DNA of 64,000 nucleotides from Streptomyces sp. NBC_01429 (GCF_036231945.1 NZ_CP109599.1:7095501-7159500), one strand, 5' to 3'; shown: positions 40,352-49,209, numbered from the stretch's first letter. The notes: generated by a model not told the origin, from the letters alone. Made by a program: numbers and translations.

Positions 40352-41431
40352 TCACGGAAGCATCGGTTCCGGTCGGGCGCACGAGCTGGCCACCGGCAGG
40401 GCCCGGCCCTCCCGCGCGGCGTCCAGCAGCGTCAGCATCACATCGAGGACATGGCGCGCCAGCTCGGCGGAGGCCCGGTGCGGACGGCCCTCGGCGAGCG
40501 CCCGCGCGAGATCCGCGAGACCGAGGCCGCGCGCCGCCCCCGGACTGCCGGCCGAGACGGGGAGCGTCTTCCACCCGCCGGTGGACCGGTGCAGCTCCAC
40601 GGGTCCGTCGAAGCGGTTCGGATCGGGGACCGAGAGGGACCCTCCGGTGCCGTGCACCTCGATGCGCGGCAGCCGGGCGGCCTGGATGTCGAAGCTCATC
40701 ACCAGCGTGGTCAGCGCGCCGCCCGCGTGCCGGAGCACCCCGGTGACATGGGTGTCCACCTCCACCGCGAAGCGCTCGCCGGCGCGCGGCCCCGCGCCGA
40801 TCTCCCGCTCGGCCCGGGGCCTGGCGGCCGCGCCGGTGACCTCGACGACCGGGCCCAGCAGATGGACGAGCGCGGAGAGGTAGTAGGGCCCCATGTCGAG
40901 CAGTGGCCCGCCGCCCGGCCGGTAGTAGAACTCCGGGTCGGGGTGCCAGCGTTCGTGTCCCGCGGTGGTCATGAAGGCCGTCGCGGCGACCGGAGTGCCG
41001 ATCAGCCCGGCGTCGACGGCCGCGCGGGCGGTCTGGACGCCGGTGCCCAGTACGGTGTCGGGCGCGCAGCCGATCCGCAGACCGGAGGCCGCGGCGGCGG
41101 CCAGCAGCCGGTCCGCCTCCGCGCGGGTGGTGGCGAGCGGCTTCTCGCCGTACACGTGCTTGCCCGCGGCGAGCGCGGTCAGCGCCACCTCCGCGTGGAC
41201 CGCCGGAATCGTCAGATTGAGGACGGCGTCGACATCGGGGGCCGCCACCAGCTCGGCGACCGTACCCGTGGCGCGCACGCCCGGCACGCGCCCGGCCACG
41301 GCGGCGGCGCGGCCGGGATCGAGATCCGTGACGACCGTGAGCCGTACGTCGGCCAGCTTCTCCAGCGTGTCCAGATAGGCGCCGCTGATCGCGCCCGCCC
41401 CCACCATGCCGATCCTCAGCGGCTCGCCCAC
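40352..41431 (-). CDS. Gfo/Idh/MocA-family oxidoreductase
   Basis: A 359-residue NAD(P)-dependent sugar or inositol dehydrogenase. Rossmann motif GMVGAGAISGAY at the N-terminus, the catalytic-Lys motif GEKPLATT near residue 93 and the later LDMGPYYLSALVHLLG segment fit the family. The GTG at 41431 lies inside the end of the ThuA gene (16-bp overlap) and has GAGGGG 7 nt upstream. The ThuA/Gfo-Idh pair is a common sugar-catabolic unit, so the two probably act on the same sugar. Confidence 0.85.
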   Translation of the reverse strand: MGEPLRIGMVGAGAISGAYLDTLEKLADVRLTVVTDLDPGRAAAVAGRVPGVRATGTVAELVAAPDVDAVLNLTIPAVHAEVALTALAAGKHVYGEKPLATTRAEADRLLAAAAASGLRIGCAPDTVLGTGVQTARAAVDAGLIGTPVAATAFMTTAGHERWHPDPEFYYRPGGGPLLDMGPYYLSALVHLLGPVVEVTGAAARPRAEREIGAGPRAGERFAVEVDTHVTGVLRHAGGALTTLVMSFDIQAARLPRIEVHGTGGSLSVPDPNRFDGPVELHRSTGGWKTLPVSAGSPGAARGLGLADLARALAEGRPHRASAELARHVLDVMLTLLDAAREGRALPVASSCARPEPMLP

Positions 41432-42075
41432 AGCAGTCCCCTCTCGGTGAGCGTGCGCACCTCGGGCACGTCGAAGTCGTCCGGCTTGTGGCCGATGGCG
41501 GAGACGAAGACGCGTCCCGCGCCCCAGTTCCTGGTCCATACGGCGGGCATGGTCACCGGCCGGGAGTGGTGCTCGTCCGCCGCGAACTCCGTGGTCGCCA
41601 GGGTGTCGATCAGCGGGTCCGTGGCCAGCCAGTACTTCTCCGTGTGCACCCGGAAGTCACCGAGACCGGCGATCACGGGATGGTTGGCACGCTCCTTGAC
41701 CAGCGTCACGCCGTGCTCGGAGAAACCCTCCGGGTGCATGAGGAACTGGCCGCCGGTCAGCAGCTGATAGCCGAGATCTCCCCGGAAGGAGTCGACGATG
41801 CCGCCGTGCCAGCCCGCCAGCCCCGTGCCCGCGGCGACCGCCGAGGCGAGTCCCGCGCTCTGCTCGGGGGACAGCTCGCCCATGGTCCAGCACTGCACCA
41901 CCAGGTCGGTGGTGCCGAGCAGTTCGGCGTCGGCGTAGACGTCCAGGGTGCCGGATGTCCGGACGGTGTAGCCGTGGTCGCGCAGGAAGGGCAGGAACAG
42001 CTCCGTGATCTCCACGGGCCGATGTCCCTCCCAGCCGCCACGGACGACCAGTGCCTGCCGGGCTTGGGATGTCAA
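41416..42075 (-). CDS. ThuA-like protein
   Basis: A 219-residue glutamine-amidotransferase-fold protein of the ThuA family, associated with trehalose or disaccharide use. Matches include VVRGGWEGHRP, the strand-loop VQCWTMGELS, GTGLAGWHGG and GRVFVSAIGHKPDDF. No ATG or GTG precedes the conserved N-terminus, so the TTG at 42075 (just after GAGGA) is the likely start. It overlaps the Gfo/Idh gene, indicating one transcript. Confidence 0.8.
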   Translation of the reverse strand: MTSQARQALVVRGGWEGHRPVEITELFLPFLRDHGYTVRTSGTLDVYADAELLGTTDLVVQCWTMGELSPEQSAGLASAVAAGTGLAGWHGGIVDSFRGDLGYQLLTGGQFLMHPEGFSEHGVTLVKERANHPVIAGLGDFRVHTEKYWLATDPLIDTLATTEFAADEHHSRPVTMPAVWTRNWGAGRVFVSAIGHKPDDFDVPEVRTLTERGLLWASR

Positions 42076-42249
42076 GGTCCTCGCACACTCCTGTCGGTTC
42101 GCTCAGGTTCGCTTTGGTTCGCTTCGGATCTGCGCCGTGCCGACGCGCCGTCCCCCTCGGTGACCCTGCCCGCCCCGGCCCCCGGCTACGCCGCGCCCCC
42201 GCGCTACGCTGCGGCGTCCCAGCACCGGCCCGGAACAGGAACCCGCACC

Positions 42250-42801
42250 ATGGAAACCACCGCACCGCACCCCCTCGGCGAACTCACCTTCCGGGACGCC
42301 ACGGCCGCCGACGCGCAGGCCCTGGTCGACCTGGTGGAATCCGCCTACCGGGGTGACAGCAGCCGTACGGGATGGACGACGGAGGCACATCTCCTGGAGG
42401 GGCAGCGCACCGACACAGCGGCGGTGCTCGATGTCATACGGGCGCCCGGGAGCCGACTGCTGGCCATAGAGCAGGACGGCCGGCTGACCGCCTGCTGCCA
42501 GCTCGAACACCGGGGCGAGGCCGCCTACTTCGGCATGTTCGCGGTACGGCCCGGGGCGCAGGGCGGCGGCCTCGGCAGGCAGATCATCGCCACGGCGGAG
42601 CGCATGGCGTGCGAGAGCTGGTGCGTCCGTGAGATGCAGATGACGGTACTGACCGCCCGCGAGGATCTGATCGCCTGGTACGAGCGGCGCGGCTACCGCC
42701 GTACGGGAAAGATGCTGCCCTTCCCGTACGGCGACGAGCGCTTCGGCGTGCCGCGCCGGACCGACCTGGAGTTCGAGCTGCTGGTCAAGCCGCTGGTCTG
42801 A
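42250..42801 (+). CDS. GNAT-family N-acetyltransferase
   Basis: A 183-residue acetyltransferase. The acetyl-CoA loop is in VRPGAQGGGLGRQIIATAE, preceded by the beta strand EAAYFGMFAV and followed by WYERRGYRRTGKMLPFPY. The substrate is unknown; the overall pattern resembles enzymes for polyamines or small amines. ATG 42250 has AGGAA upstream. Confidence 0.85.
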   Translation: METTAPHPLGELTFRDATAADAQALVDLVESAYRGDSSRTGWTTEAHLLEGQRTDTAAVLDVIRAPGSRLLAIEQDGRLTACCQLEHRGEAAYFGMFAVRPGAQGGGLGRQIIATAERMACESWCVREMQMTVLTAREDLIAWYERRGYRRTGKMLPFPYGDERFGVPRRTDLEFELLVKPLV

Positions 42802-42820
42802 CGGCGCGGGCCGTTCCGGC

Positions 42821-42870
42821 CTTTCCCGCTCCTGCTCCAGCCTTTTCCGTTCCTGCTCCAGCCGTTCCCG
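42821..42870. repeat. Imperfect 21-bp tandem repeat
   Basis: CTTTCCCGCTCCTGCTCCAG plus C is followed by a near copy (CTTTTCCGTTCCTGCTCCAG plus C) and then a partial third (CGTTCCCGC). It lies between the convergent GNAT and GDPD genes. Confidence 0.5.
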
Positions 42871-42887
42871 CCGCCGCGTCCGCCGCC

Positions 42888-42944
42888 CGGTTCACGGCCG
42901 GGCGGCCCGAGCGGCCGGGCGCCGTCCGCTCAGGCCGTGAACCG
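42888..42944 (-). terminator. Stem-loop spanning the GDPD stop codon
   Basis: CGGTTCACGGCC (42888-42899) and GGCCGTGAACCG (42933-42944) form a perfect 12-bp stem with a smaller GC-rich hairpin in the loop. The right arm covers the last codons and stop of the leftward GDPD gene. Terminator function is inferred. Confidence 0.45.
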
Positions 42945-43613
42945 CCCGGTCCGCCGGATCTCCGGGAGGTCCGTGGTCACCGCGGACAGCCCGAACGCCC
43001 GCGCCAGCCGCAGCTGATCCTGGGTGTTCACCACCCAGCCGATGATCCCCAGCCCCTCGCCGTGCGCGCGCTCCACGACCTCCAGCGTCAGCCTGCGGAT
43101 GTTCAGCGCCAGGGTCGCCGCGCCCACCGCCTTGGCGCGGTCCACCACGTCGGGGCCCCAGCGGCTGGCGATCAGCACCGTGCGCACGCCCGGCACCAGC
43201 GAGGCGATCTCGGCCACCGCCTCGTCGTGGAACGACGACACCTCGACCCGCTCCACGAGTCCGCGCTCACGCATCACCTCCGCCAGCGCGCGCGCCGCCG
43301 CCACATCCTTGATCTCGGCCTGGATCGGCGAGGCGACCGCCTCCAGCACCTCCTCGAAGACCGGTACCCGCTCGCCCTGCCCCGCGTCCAGCTCCCGCAG
43401 CTCGGCGAGGGTCCGGTCCGCGATGGCGCCCGTGCCGTCGGTCGTACGGTCCACTTCGGTGTCGTGCATGACGACGAGCGCGCCGTCCTTGCTCAGATGG
43501 AGATCCAGCTCGATGGCGTCCATACCGACCCGCTCGGCGTGCCGGAAGGAGCGCAGGGTGTTCTCCGGTTCGACACCCATCACTCCGCGATGACCGATGG
43601 TGTGGAAAGTCAA
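42930..43613 (-). CDS. Glycerophosphodiester phosphodiesterase
   Basis: A 227-residue cytosolic GDPD that hydrolyses deacylated phospholipids to glycerol 3-phosphate and an alcohol. Catalytic and metal motifs are complete: IGHRG at residues 7-11, PENT, ELDLH and VMHDTEVDRTT. No ATG or GTG lies before the GHRG motif, so the TTG at 43613 is the likely start, with only a weak ribosome-binding site. Confidence 0.85.
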   Translation of the reverse strand: MTFHTIGHRGVMGVEPENTLRSFRHAERVGMDAIELDLHLSKDGALVVMHDTEVDRTTDGTGAIADRTLAELRELDAGQGERVPVFEEVLEAVASPIQAEIKDVAAARALAEVMRERGLVERVEVSSFHDEAVAEIASLVPGVRTVLIASRWGPDVVDRAKAVGAATLALNIRRLTLEVVERAHGEGLGIIGWVVNTQDQLRLARAFGLSAVTTDLPEIRRTGRFTA

Positions 43614-43780
43614 GACTGTCTCGCTTCCGTCGAAGGCGGCTCCGCGTCGAGCCTAGTAGGCGCCACTGTCACTGGACCCGGCCGCGCGCCGGCTGCGGAA
43701 AGTGCGCGCCCTCACCGCGTACCGCAGGAAAATCGGCGGTGACCACGGGGTTACGGCAGGATATTTTCCGCCCCCTCCGG

Positions 43781-43836
43781 TTGTACGGGAGAACCTGGGG
43801 CCTATACGGTGAGATCACGCCAGGTTCTACGGTGAG
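43781..43836 (+). promoter_or_regulatory. Promoter and operator region of the DUF6421 operon
   Basis: TTGTAC (43781-43786) and TATACG (43803-43808) are 16 nt apart and could be -35 and -10 boxes. AGAACCTGG (43790-43798) and CCAGGTTCT (43820-43828) form a perfect 9-bp dyad with a 21-bp centre that flanks the -10. TACGGTGAG occurs twice (43805-43813, 43828-43836). The arrangement suggests a repressor binding around the start of transcription. Confidence 0.5.
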
Positions 43837-43845
43837 GGAAGTGAC

Positions 43846-45243
43846 ATGACGGAAATTCTTGCGCAGGACGCCGCTGTATCCGGGATATCCGGCGTTGCCA
43901 GGCTGATCGACCACCCGGCCTGGCCGGAACTCAAGAATGCCGTCGAGGAGATCCGCCCCTGGCAGTCCCCGGACGGATCGATCGACTTCGCCGCCGAGGG
44001 CGCCCCGGCCCGCGCGCTCGTGGATGTCACGCTCGACCGGGTGACCGCCGCGGTCGAGCAGCTCGCCCCGCTGCTCCCGCACGACGCCGCCTACCACCGC
44101 GCGCTCCTCGCCGACCTGCGTAAGTGGTCCGACGGCGGCTTCGCCGTACCCGACTTCCTGGACTCGCTGCTCGCCTTCCGGCCCGCCGCCGACCGGGCCG
44201 ACGGCCGCCAGCATCTGGCCGTCTTCCCCATGTACACGCAGAACGGCAACCCGGACCGCAATCTCGAAGCCGTCGTCCTGCGGATGGTCTGGCCCGAGTG
44301 GCTGGCCGAGCTGGAGCGCACCCGCTACGACAACCCGCTCTTCTGCGGCATCACCTTCGAGGACTTCACCTCCGGGTACGACACCAACTCGGCGGTGTTC
44401 TTCCCCGAGACCATCGCCGTCCGCGAGGCCCCCGAGCGGTTCAGCTGGGGCGGGATCTTCTGCGACCGGGAGGCGGCCCGCTTCCGCCGGGTCATCGACG
44501 CGGCCGTGTCGACCCTCGGGGTCGAGCTGCCCGGCGACCTGCGCGCGATGGTCGGGGACCAGGAGCGCTGCCAGCAGGCGTTCGTCCTCTGGGACATGAT
44601 CCACGACCGCACCCACAGCCATGGCGACCTGCCCTTCGACCCGTTCATGATCAAGCAGCGCCAGCCGTTCTGGATGTACGGGCTGGAGGAGCTGCGCTGC
44701 GACCTCACCGCGTTCCGCGAGGCCGTGCGGCTGGAGGCCGACGGCTTCCCGCAGGGCCGTGACGTCCAGTTCGCCGTGCTCTTCGACCGGATGTTCCGCT
44801 TCCCGGTCACCGGCGCGCGCGTGAAGAACTACGACGGCCTCGGCGGCCAGCTGCTCTTCTCCTACCTCCACCAGCACGACGTGGTGCGCTGGACCGACAA
44901 CACCCTGCGTATCGACTGGGAGCGGGCGCCCGCCGTCACCAACCAGCTCTGCGCGGAGATCGAGGACCTCTACCGGGCGGGCATCGACCGCCCCAAGCTG
45001 GTCCACTGGCTCGCCGCTTACGACCTGGTCGCCACCTATCTCTCCCCGCACCCCGGCTCCCGCTGGGCCAAGGGCCCCGACGCCCTCGACCTGACCCAGC
45101 CGCCGCGCAAACTGGTCGACGACGTGCTTCCCGACGAGTTTCCGCTCAGCATGTTCTACGAGGCGCTCTCCAAGAAGCTGAAGAGTGTGATCGCCTCCAC
45201 CAAGGGGATCACCGCGACGGACACCGGACGCGTGGCCGCGTGA
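43846..45243 (+). CDS. DUF6421 protein with HDxxHxHG motif
   Basis: A 465-residue cytosolic protein matching the DUF6421 family of actinobacteria (function unknown). Its most striking feature is MIHDRTHSHGDLPFDPFMI near residue 253, where three His and two Asp look like a metal site, followed by QRQPFWMYGLEELRCDL. There is no signal peptide or membrane helix. It is the first gene of an operon with an SDR and a threonine-aldolase-like enzyme; this order is one I recognise from other Streptomyces, so the three probably serve one pathway. Confidence 0.75.
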   Translation: MTEILAQDAAVSGISGVARLIDHPAWPELKNAVEEIRPWQSPDGSIDFAAEGAPARALVDVTLDRVTAAVEQLAPLLPHDAAYHRALLADLRKWSDGGFAVPDFLDSLLAFRPAADRADGRQHLAVFPMYTQNGNPDRNLEAVVLRMVWPEWLAELERTRYDNPLFCGITFEDFTSGYDTNSAVFFPETIAVREAPERFSWGGIFCDREAARFRRVIDAAVSTLGVELPGDLRAMVGDQERCQQAFVLWDMIHDRTHSHGDLPFDPFMIKQRQPFWMYGLEELRCDLTAFREAVRLEADGFPQGRDVQFAVLFDRMFRFPVTGARVKNYDGLGGQLLFSYLHQHDVVRWTDNTLRIDWERAPAVTNQLCAEIEDLYRAGIDRPKLVHWLAAYDLVATYLSPHPGSRWAKGPDALDLTQPPRKLVDDVLPDEFPLSMFYEALSKKLKSVIASTKGITATDTGRVAA

Positions 45244-45269
45244 GCGCCCGTAGCCAGGAGGAGACCGGT

Positions 45270-46055
45270 ATGGACGCCAGTAACCGTACGAGCGGAGCGG
45301 GCGCCGCCGACCCGGACGGCGTGCTGCACGGCGCCGTCGTCGCGGTGGCCGGAGCGGCCGGACCCGCCGGACGCGCCGCGCTGCTGAGGCTCGCCGAGGC
45401 CGGCGCCACCGTCGTCGGCGCGGACGCGGACGCCGAGCGGCTGGCCGAGGCGGTCGACGCCGCCCGCTACGCGCACGGTGGAGCCACCGTCATCGGTGAC
45501 ACCGTGGACCTGCTCGACCCCGCCGCCACCCGCGCCTGGGCCGACCGCACGGAGAAGGAGTTCGGCCGGATCGACGGCCTGGTCCACCTCGTCGGCGGCT
45601 GGCGCGGCAGCGCGACCTTCGCCGAGACCGACCTCGCGGACTGGGAGCTGCTGGAGAAGCTGCTGATCCGCACCGTCCAGAGCACCTCCCTGGCCTTCCA
45701 CGACGGACTGCTGCGCAGCGACCGGGGGCGGTACGTGCTGATCAGCGCGGCGGGCGCGAGCAGGCCCACGGCGGGCAACGCCGCCTACGCCGCCGCCAAG
45801 GCCGCCGCCGAGGCGTGGACCCTCGCGCTCGGCGACGCGTTCCGCAAGGCGGGGGGCGAGGAGGGGCCCCGGACCGCGGCTGCCATCCTGGTGATCAAGG
45901 CACTGGTGCACGACGCGATGCGCGCCGAGCGACCGAACGCGAAGTTCGCGGGCTTCACGGACGTCAAGGACCTGGCCGAGGCCATCGTCGGAGTCTGGGA
46001 CCGGCCCGCCCGGGAAGTGAATGGAAACCGCCTGTGGCTGACCCCAGGACCGTGA
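45270..46055 (+). CDS. Short-chain dehydrogenase/reductase
   Basis: A 261-residue SDR. The nucleotide motif reads VAGAAGPAGRAALLRLAEAG, a variant of TGxxxGxG with Ala for Thr. The active-site Ser is in VLISAAGAS, and instead of the classical YxxxK there is AAYAAAKAA, which does contain Y-A-A-A-K. It probably oxidises or reduces a small alcohol or ketone. I prefer ATG 45270 (AGGAGG 7 nt upstream) to GTG 45240, which overlaps the previous stop. Confidence 0.8.
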   Translation: MDASNRTSGAGAADPDGVLHGAVVAVAGAAGPAGRAALLRLAEAGATVVGADADAERLAEAVDAARYAHGGATVIGDTVDLLDPAATRAWADRTEKEFGRIDGLVHLVGGWRGSATFAETDLADWELLEKLLIRTVQSTSLAFHDGLLRSDRGRYVLISAAGASRPTAGNAAYAAAKAAAEAWTLALGDAFRKAGGEEGPRTAAAILVIKALVHDAMRAERPNAKFAGFTDVKDLAEAIVGVWDRPAREVNGNRLWLTPGP

Positions 46056-47122
46056 GGTCCCGTACGACGGACGCGCGCCGCCACCACGACCCCGAGGTGC
46101 GCGGCTTCGCCAGCGACAACTACGCGGGCGCCCACCCCGAGATCCTCGCGGCGCTGGCCGTCGCCAACGGCGGCCATCAGATCGCGTACGGCGGGGACGA
46201 CTACACCGACCACCTCCAGCGCGTCATGCACAGCCACTTCGGGCAGTCGGCGCAGGCGTTCCCGGTCTTCAACGGCACCGGCGCCAACGTCGTCGCGCTC
46301 CAGGCGCTCACCGACCGCTGGGGCGCGGTCATCTGCGCCGAGTCCGCCCACATCAACGTGGACGAGGGCGGCGCGCCCGAACGCGTCGCCGGGCTCAAGC
46401 TGCTGACCGTACCGACGCCCGACGGCAAGCTCACGCCCGAGCTGATCGACCGGCAGGCGTACGGCTGGGACGACGAGCACCGCGCCATGCCCCAGGCCGT
46501 GTCGATCACCCAGAACACCGAGCTGGGCACGGTCTACACGCCCGGTGAGATCCGCGCCATCTGCGAGCACGCCCACGGCCTCGGCATGAAGGTCCATCTC
46601 GACGGCGCCCGGATAGCCAACGCCGCCGCGTCGCTGGACGTCCCGATGCGGACCTTCACCAACACCGTCGGGGTGGACGTCCTGTCCTGCGGAGGGACGA
46701 AGAACGGCATGCTCTTCGGCGAGGCCGTGGTCGTCCTGAACCCGGACGCCGTCCGCGCGATGAAGCACCTGCGCAAGCTCTCCATGCAGCTGGCGTCCAA
46801 GATGCGCTTCGTGTCGGTCCAGCTGGAGGCGCTGCTCGCGGGCGATCTGTGGCTGCGCAACGCCCGGCACGCCAACACGATGGCCCAGCGGCTCGCGGCG
46901 GGCGTGCGGGCGGTGGACGGCGTGGAGATCCTCCACGCGGTCCAGGCCAACGCGGTCTTCGCCCGGCTGCCGCACGAGGTGAGCGTGCGCCTCCAGGAAC
47001 GCTTCCGGTTCTACTTCTGGGACGAGAAGGCCGGGGACGTCCGCTGGATGTGCTCCTTCGACACGACCGAGGGCGATGTCGACGCCTTCGTGCAGGCACT
47101 GAAAGAGGAGATGGCCGGATAG
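46034..47122 (+). CDS. Low-specificity L-threonine aldolase-like PLP enzyme
   Basis: A 362-residue fold-type I PLP enzyme of the beta-eliminating lyase/threonine aldolase family, which splits beta-hydroxy amino acids into glycine and an aldehyde. Landmarks are GFASDNYAGAHPEI, NGTGANVVAL (cofactor phosphate), HLDGARIANAAA (PLP-ring Asp) and SCGGTKNGML with the Schiff-base Lys. Two GTGs are possible starts (46034 or 46052); both overlap the end of the SDR gene, and I use the first. Its aldehyde or amino-acid product may be the SDR substrate. Confidence 0.85.
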   Translation: MADPRTVRSRTTDARRHHDPEVRGFASDNYAGAHPEILAALAVANGGHQIAYGGDDYTDHLQRVMHSHFGQSAQAFPVFNGTGANVVALQALTDRWGAVICAESAHINVDEGGAPERVAGLKLLTVPTPDGKLTPELIDRQAYGWDDEHRAMPQAVSITQNTELGTVYTPGEIRAICEHAHGLGMKVHLDGARIANAAASLDVPMRTFTNTVGVDVLSCGGTKNGMLFGEAVVVLNPDAVRAMKHLRKLSMQLASKMRFVSVQLEALLAGDLWLRNARHANTMAQRLAAGVRAVDGVEILHAVQANAVFARLPHEVSVRLQERFRFYFWDEKAGDVRWMCSFDTTEGDVDAFVQALKEEMAG

Positions 47123-47132
47123 CCGGAGGTGC

Positions 47133-47190
47133 GCATAGATATACGCTCGATCGGAAAAGTATTGCATTCCGGTCGGGCGTATATCTATGC
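47133..47190. promoter_or_regulatory. Large A/T-rich palindrome between threonine aldolase and transglutaminase genes
   Basis: GCATAGATATACGC (47133-47146) and GCGTATATCTATGC (47177-47190) are perfectly complementary 14-mers. Pairing continues inward to give 24-bp arms (47133-47156 and 47167-47190) with two G-U pairs and a 10-nt loop. The right arm contains the TATGCT -10 box (47186-47191) of the leaderless downstream gene. It could be a terminator for the operon, an operator for the next gene, or both. Confidence 0.7.
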
Positions 47191-47198
47191 TGACTGTC

Positions 47199-47810
47199 AT
47201 GCGTCTGACCCGGCAGGACCCCGATCTCTCCGCCTATCTGGTCGCTGACGATGTCATCGATCATGAGCATCCGCTGGTGCGGGCCACCGCCGCGCGCCTT
47301 CGTGGCCCCGGCCTCGACGCATACTCATACGCCAAGGCGGCCTTCGAATTCGTCCGCGACCACATCCCGCACTCGCACGACGCGGACGACCCGCGGGTCA
47401 CCTGGCGCGCCTCGGACGTCCTCGCGCTGCGCACCGGCATCTGTTACGCGAAGGCCCACGCGCTGGCCGCGCTGCTGCGCGCCGAGGCCGTCCCGGCGGC
47501 CCTGTGCTACCAGCGGCTCACCGACGACGACGGCGGGGACCCGGTCGTCCACGGGCTGATCGCCGTCCGGCTCCCCGGGGGGACGCGGTGGTTCCGGCAG
47601 GATCCGCGCGGCAACAAGCCCGGAGTCGACGCCCAGTTCTCCGTGGAGGACGAGCGGCTGGCCTGGACCGTACGCCCGGAGTGCGGCGAGGTGGACTACC
47701 CGCTGCTTTACGCGGCACCGCATCCGGCCGTGCTCGGCGCGCTGAAGGCCGCCCCCGACCGGTCGCACCTGTGGCGGACGCTTCCCACCGGGCTCCCCGC
47801 CACGGACTGA
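47199..47810 (+). CDS. Transglutaminase-like cysteine protease-fold protein
   Basis: A 203-residue transglutaminase-core protein. The catalytic triad is visible as Cys in RTGICYAKAHALAALLR, His in VVHGLIAVRL and Asp in FRQDPRGN. Bacterial members act as peptidases or amidases. ATG 47199 lies 7 nt after TATGCT, pointing to a leaderless message; the ATG at 47187 falls inside the palindrome arm and is unlikely to be used. Confidence 0.85.
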   Translation: MRLTRQDPDLSAYLVADDVIDHEHPLVRATAARLRGPGLDAYSYAKAAFEFVRDHIPHSHDADDPRVTWRASDVLALRTGICYAKAHALAALLRAEAVPAALCYQRLTDDDGGDPVVHGLIAVRLPGGTRWFRQDPRGNKPGVDAQFSVEDERLAWTVRPECGEVDYPLLYAAPHPAVLGALKAAPDRSHLWRTLPTGLPATD

Positions 47811-47922
47811 CCGGACGCGGGCACGTACCTGCTCACAGGACGTACACAGGACGTACCCGCGCACCGGCACACACGTACGCGGAGAGACGTTTCAGCCGTC
47901 CCTCCGCGCACCGGTACCGCCG

Positions 47923-48651
47923 TCAGTTCCTGTCGGCCTCGCGGGCCTCGGTCGCCGTCGGCGCCGTACCCCCGAGGTGGGCCGGGACCCACCAGGTGTC
48001 GTTCGCGTCCTTGGGGCGTACGGGATAGGCGCGCTGCGCCGCCTCCAGCAGCTCCTGCACCCGGTCGCGCAGCCGCCGGGTGATCGCGCCCGCGTACTGG
48101 TCGGCCGGCGCCTCCACCTGCTCGCCGACCCGGATCGTCACCGGGATGTGGCTGCGCTTGAAGTTCCGCGGCCGGCCCTTGGTCCACACCCGCTGGGTGC
48201 CCCACAGCGCGACCGGGATCAGCGGGACGCCCGCCTCCTGCGCCATGCGGGCCGCGCCCGACTTGAAGCTCTTCAGCGTGAAGGACTGCGAGATGGTCGC
48301 CTCGGGGAAGACCCCGACGATCTCACCCGCCCGCAGCGAGGCCAGCGCGTGCGCGTACGCCGTCTCGCCCTGCTTGCGGTCCACCGGGATGTGCTTCATG
48401 CCGCGCATCAGCGGCCCCGAGATCTTGTGCCGGAAGACCTGGTCCTTCGCCATGAAGCGCACCAGGCGCTTCTGGGGCAGGGCGGCGAGTCCGGCGAAGA
48501 TGAAGTCCAGATAGCTGATGTGGTTGCTGACGAGCACGGCACCGCCGGTACGCGGGATGTGCTCGGAACCCTGCGTGTCGATCTTCAGGTCCAGCGCCTT
48601 GAACATCGTGCGAGCGGCGCCGATGACCGGCCGATAGACGAGCTCTGCCAT
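47923..48651 (-). CDS. 1-acyl-sn-glycerol-3-phosphate acyltransferase family
   Basis: A 242-residue PlsC-type acyltransferase of phospholipid synthesis. Motif I is NHISYLD (HX4D), followed by motif III FPEATISQ and the motif IV-like GVPLIPVALWG. A hydrophobic N-terminal segment may sit on the membrane. I start at ATG 48651 (GAAGGG about 10 nt upstream); the open frame extends to 48720. The C-terminal 20 or so residues are hydrophilic and variable. Confidence 0.85.
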   Translation of the reverse strand: MAELVYRPVIGAARTMFKALDLKIDTQGSEHIPRTGGAVLVSNHISYLDFIFAGLAALPQKRLVRFMAKDQVFRHKISGPLMRGMKHIPVDRKQGETAYAHALASLRAGEIVGVFPEATISQSFTLKSFKSGAARMAQEAGVPLIPVALWGTQRVWTKGRPRNFKRSHIPVTIRVGEQVEAPADQYAGAITRRLRDRVQELLEAAQRAYPVRPKDANDTWWVPAHLGGTAPTATEAREADRN

Positions 48652-48792
48652 CTGGGGAGGACCCTTCTGTTCCGGGGAGGTTCTCCCGGCGGAAGTTACG
48701 CAGCCGTAGGTTTTCGGCATTCCGCCGATCGTGCCCCAAACGAGGCCCTGTGGCCAGTCCTGGCCCGCGTGCGGGGCGAGATTCTCGTCACG

Positions 48793-49209
48793 TCACCGCA
48801 CCACCGCCACCGCGCGCCGGACCAGCGGATACAGCTCGCAGCCCAGGCAGTAGCCGAAGGCCGCGTTCAGGAACGCGGCGGCGAGTGCGCAGCCGGTGGC
48901 CAGCAGCCCCAGCCACGACGGCCCCCAGAGGTAGCCGACTAGCCCCACCAGCGAGAACACCAGGCCCACCGCCTGGGCGAAGCGCGGCGGAGCGGGCGAC
49001 TCGAACTCTGACGGCGGCCCCAGGCGAGGGCGTACCACGGTACGGAAGACGAGCCCGTACGGCGACCGCGGCACCCCCAGCGCCGCGCCCGCCGCGAAGC
49101 AGAGTGCCTGCCAGCCCAGCAGGGCTCCGCTACCGGTGATCAGCACCACGGCCAGCACGACGGTGGTGACGGTCGCGCCGAACCGTGGTCCTCGTATGTC
49201 GATGTCCAT
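48793..49209 (-). CDS. DUF4395 membrane protein
   Basis: A 138-residue protein with four hydrophobic helices and the conserved Cys motif GYCLGCELY near the C-terminus, as in DUF4395 proteins, often near thioredoxin-like genes. It is divergent from a thioredoxin-family gene, and the pair may act in thiol chemistry at the membrane. ATG 49209. Confidence 0.8.
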   Translation of the reverse strand: MDIDIRGPRFGATVTTVVLAVVLITGSGALLGWQALCFAAGAALGVPRSPYGLVFRTVVRPRLGPPSEFESPAPPRFAQAVGLVFSLVGLVGYLWGPSWLGLLATGCALAAAFLNAAFGYCLGCELYPLVRRAVAVVR

